Source: an uncultured Gammaproteobacteria bacterium
Lineage (GTDB): Bacteria > Pseudomonadota > Gammaproteobacteria > GCA-2729495
Direction of reading: 5' to 3'
DNA length: 7,100 nt
Assembly: GCA_947258805.1 (NCBI GenBank)
Contig: CAMYJV010000133.1
Coordinates: 1-7,100 of the forward strand
Shown here: piece after piece, positions 6,342 through 7,100 of the stretch
Numbering within the stretch: position 1 is the stretch's first letter
Layout of the letters: each line of letters opens with the position of its first letter
The notes under the pieces: generated by a model
Database searches by the model: none
What the model was told of the DNA's origin: nothing
Seen by the model: the letters and a program-made list of their open reading frames with translations, nothing else
Translations under genes and position numbers: made by a program

Positions 6342-6363
6342 TCGCGGCTGAAGCCGCTCCTAC
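6342..6363 (-). repeat. REP-like element, copy 3, overlapping a stop codon
   Basis: This copy is in the same orientation as copy 2, 53 bases further on, and differs by one base: GTAGGAGC instead of GTGGGAGC. Its first four minus-strand bases (6363-6360) supply the last base of the final Arg codon and the TAG stop of the dioxygenase gene. The element therefore begins inside the coding sequence rather than after it. Confidence 0.8.
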
Positions 6364-7100
6364 CGAAAGGTCGTGCCTAGCACTGTGACGCGGTGCATTT
6401 CGCGGGGCTCGGTGTAGTCGCGCACTGCGTAGTGGGCCGTGCAGCGGTTGTCCCACATGGCGATGGAGTTAGGTTCCCAGTAGAAGCGGCAGTGGAGTTC
6501 TTTCCAGTCCATGTGCCGGAACAGCATCTGCAGCAGTGCATCGCTTTCATTTTCGCGCAGGCCGTCGATGTGGGTGGTGGTCAGTTCGCTGATGTACAGG
6601 AGTTTCTTGCCCGTCTCCGGGTGGGCGCCGACGATGGGATGCAGCGCCGGGGGGCTTTTCTTGAAGGTGCCCGCGTACTGTTCCGGGCCGCCTTCGCGCT
6701 GCAGTTCCTGGCGACGGTAGGTCTTGGTCACGTCGTGCCACGCCGACAGGTCTTCGACGATGGCTTTCATTTTGTCTGACAGCGTGTCGTAGGCCTTGTA
6801 GAGATTGACCCACATGGTGTCGCCACCGCGGGATGGAATCTGCACACCGCGCAGGATCGCGGCCAGCGGCGGGTCGTAGGTGTAACTCAGGTCTTCGTGC
6901 CAGGAGTTGGCGAGGCGGAGCATTTCCTGCTCGCCGGTTTTCGCGTATAGCCGAATTACCTCGGGGTAACCGTCAAGGTTGGGAATGAACGGGTGGATGT
7001 GCAGGTCGCCGAAGCGCTTGCCGAAAGCCACCTGCTGGTCGGGCGTGATGTCCTGGTCACGGAAGAAGATCACCAGGTTGTCGAGCAGGGCCTGCTTGAT
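6360..7100 (-). CDS. TauD/TfdA family Fe(II)/2-oxoglutarate-dependent dioxygenase (N-terminus outside window)
   Basis: The frame is open to the right edge, showing 246 residues; codons before the GTG at 7073 (IKQALLDNL) continue the family pattern, so that GTG is internal. Iron ligands are visible: WHED (His codon 6897-6899, Asp 6891-6893) and distal His in NRCTAHYAV (6432-6434). Arg of PREMHR (6402-6404) aligns with the 2-oxoglutarate-binding Arg. The 155-residue gap between the first and distal His is close to E. coli TauD, implying about 30 missing N-terminal residues. FFRDQDITPDQQ, RGGDTMWVNL and NSIAMWDNR are also typical. Such enzymes oxidise a substrate while converting 2-oxoglutarate to succinate and CO2; members act on taurine, alkyl sulfates, phenoxyacetates and others, so the substrate stays open. 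The gene ends TTFR, shorter than E. coli TauD, with its stop codon inside a REP-like element. Confidence 0.93.
   Translation of the reverse strand: MKQALLDNLVIFFRDQDITPDQQVAFGKRFGDLHIHPFIPNLDGYPEVIRLYAKTGEQEMLRLANSWHEDLSYTYDPPLAAILRGVQIPSRGGDTMWVNLYKAYDTLSDKMKAIVEDLSAWHDVTKTYRRQELQREGGPEQYAGTFKKSPPALHPIVGAHPETGKKLLYISELTTTHIDGLRENESDALLQMLFRHMDWKELHCRFYWEPNSIAMWDNRCTAHYAVRDYTEPREMHRVTVLGTTFR

Larger units (their letters stand above)
5949..6359. other. 411-bp intergenic region with hairpins and REP-like repeats
   Basis: This gap lies between two convergent genes (DUF429 and the dioxygenase). Open frames here are short, rich in Gly, Arg, Trp and Ser, lack ribosome-binding sites and have no recognisable motif, so I call none. 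The left part (about 5990-6166) is very GC-rich with local hairpins and a long-range inverted repeat. The middle (6167-6235) is plainer and contains T6 at 6216-6221 without a convincing stem. The right part (6236-6363) holds three REP-like elements. As the meeting point of two transcripts, it is a natural place for termination and 3'-end protection. Confidence 0.8.

Noticed and set aside
6012..6351. Overlapping short open frames of about 80-100 codons in the 3' intergenic region
   Set aside because: They run through hairpins and REP-like repeats, lack ribosome-binding sites and show no protein-like motifs; repeats such as WVAGC come from repetitive GT-rich DNA.
7071..7073. GTG at 7073 as the start of the dioxygenase
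   Set aside because: The frame continues upstream with family-like residues (ALLDNLVIFFRDQD), and the iron-ligand position implies about 30 residues more beyond the window, so this is an internal Val codon.

Overview
The window is GC-rich DNA (my estimate is low-to-mid 60s % G+C), densely packed with genes. It contains short palindromic repeats of the GTGGGAGCGGC...GCCGCGA type, which are common between genes in Pseudomonas, Xanthomonas and related Gammaproteobacteria. With a lipobox-bearing phospholipase D and Gram-negative-type metabolic genes, this suggests a gammaproteobacterial chromosome, possibly environmental. No RNA gene, CRISPR array, transposase or phage gene is visible, and I see no clear evidence of a new multi-gene system.

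Layout. (1) The tail of an unrecognised gene ends at 152. (2) A large two-HKD phospholipase D/cardiolipin-synthase-like protein, probably a lipoprotein, fills 178-2250. (3) Only 20 bp beyond it, convergent, is a tryptophan-rich multipass membrane protein of unknown function (2271-3140, minus strand, TTG start). (4) Across a 40-bp divergent gap begins a plus-strand run of three tightly packed genes: an MBL-fold hydrolase (3181-4050), a class A FAD-dependent monooxygenase overlapping it by 14 bp (4037-5215), and a DUF429 protein 16 bp further on (5232-5948). (5) A 411-bp non-coding stretch (5949-6359) holds GC-rich hairpins, a perfect 16-bp inverted repeat and three REP-like elements. (6) A minus-strand TauD/TfdA-type Fe(II)/2-oxoglutarate dioxygenase (6360 to beyond 7100) converges on it and is cut by the window edge.

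How the genes may work together. The MBL hydrolase and FAD monooxygenase are almost certainly co-transcribed and probably translationally coupled. An oxygenation step followed by hydrolysis of an ester or lactone is a reasonable but unproven reading. DUF429 probably shares the transcript, though its biochemical role is unclear. The dioxygenase is another oxidative enzyme but is transcribed separately. The phospholipase D gene looks like an independent envelope-lipid function.

The most interesting details are in the 3' intergenic region. One REP-like copy supplies the stop codon of the dioxygenase gene, and the GC-rich segment before it can fold in mutually exclusive ways. The phospholipase D also carries a roughly 290-residue N-terminal region that I cannot assign.
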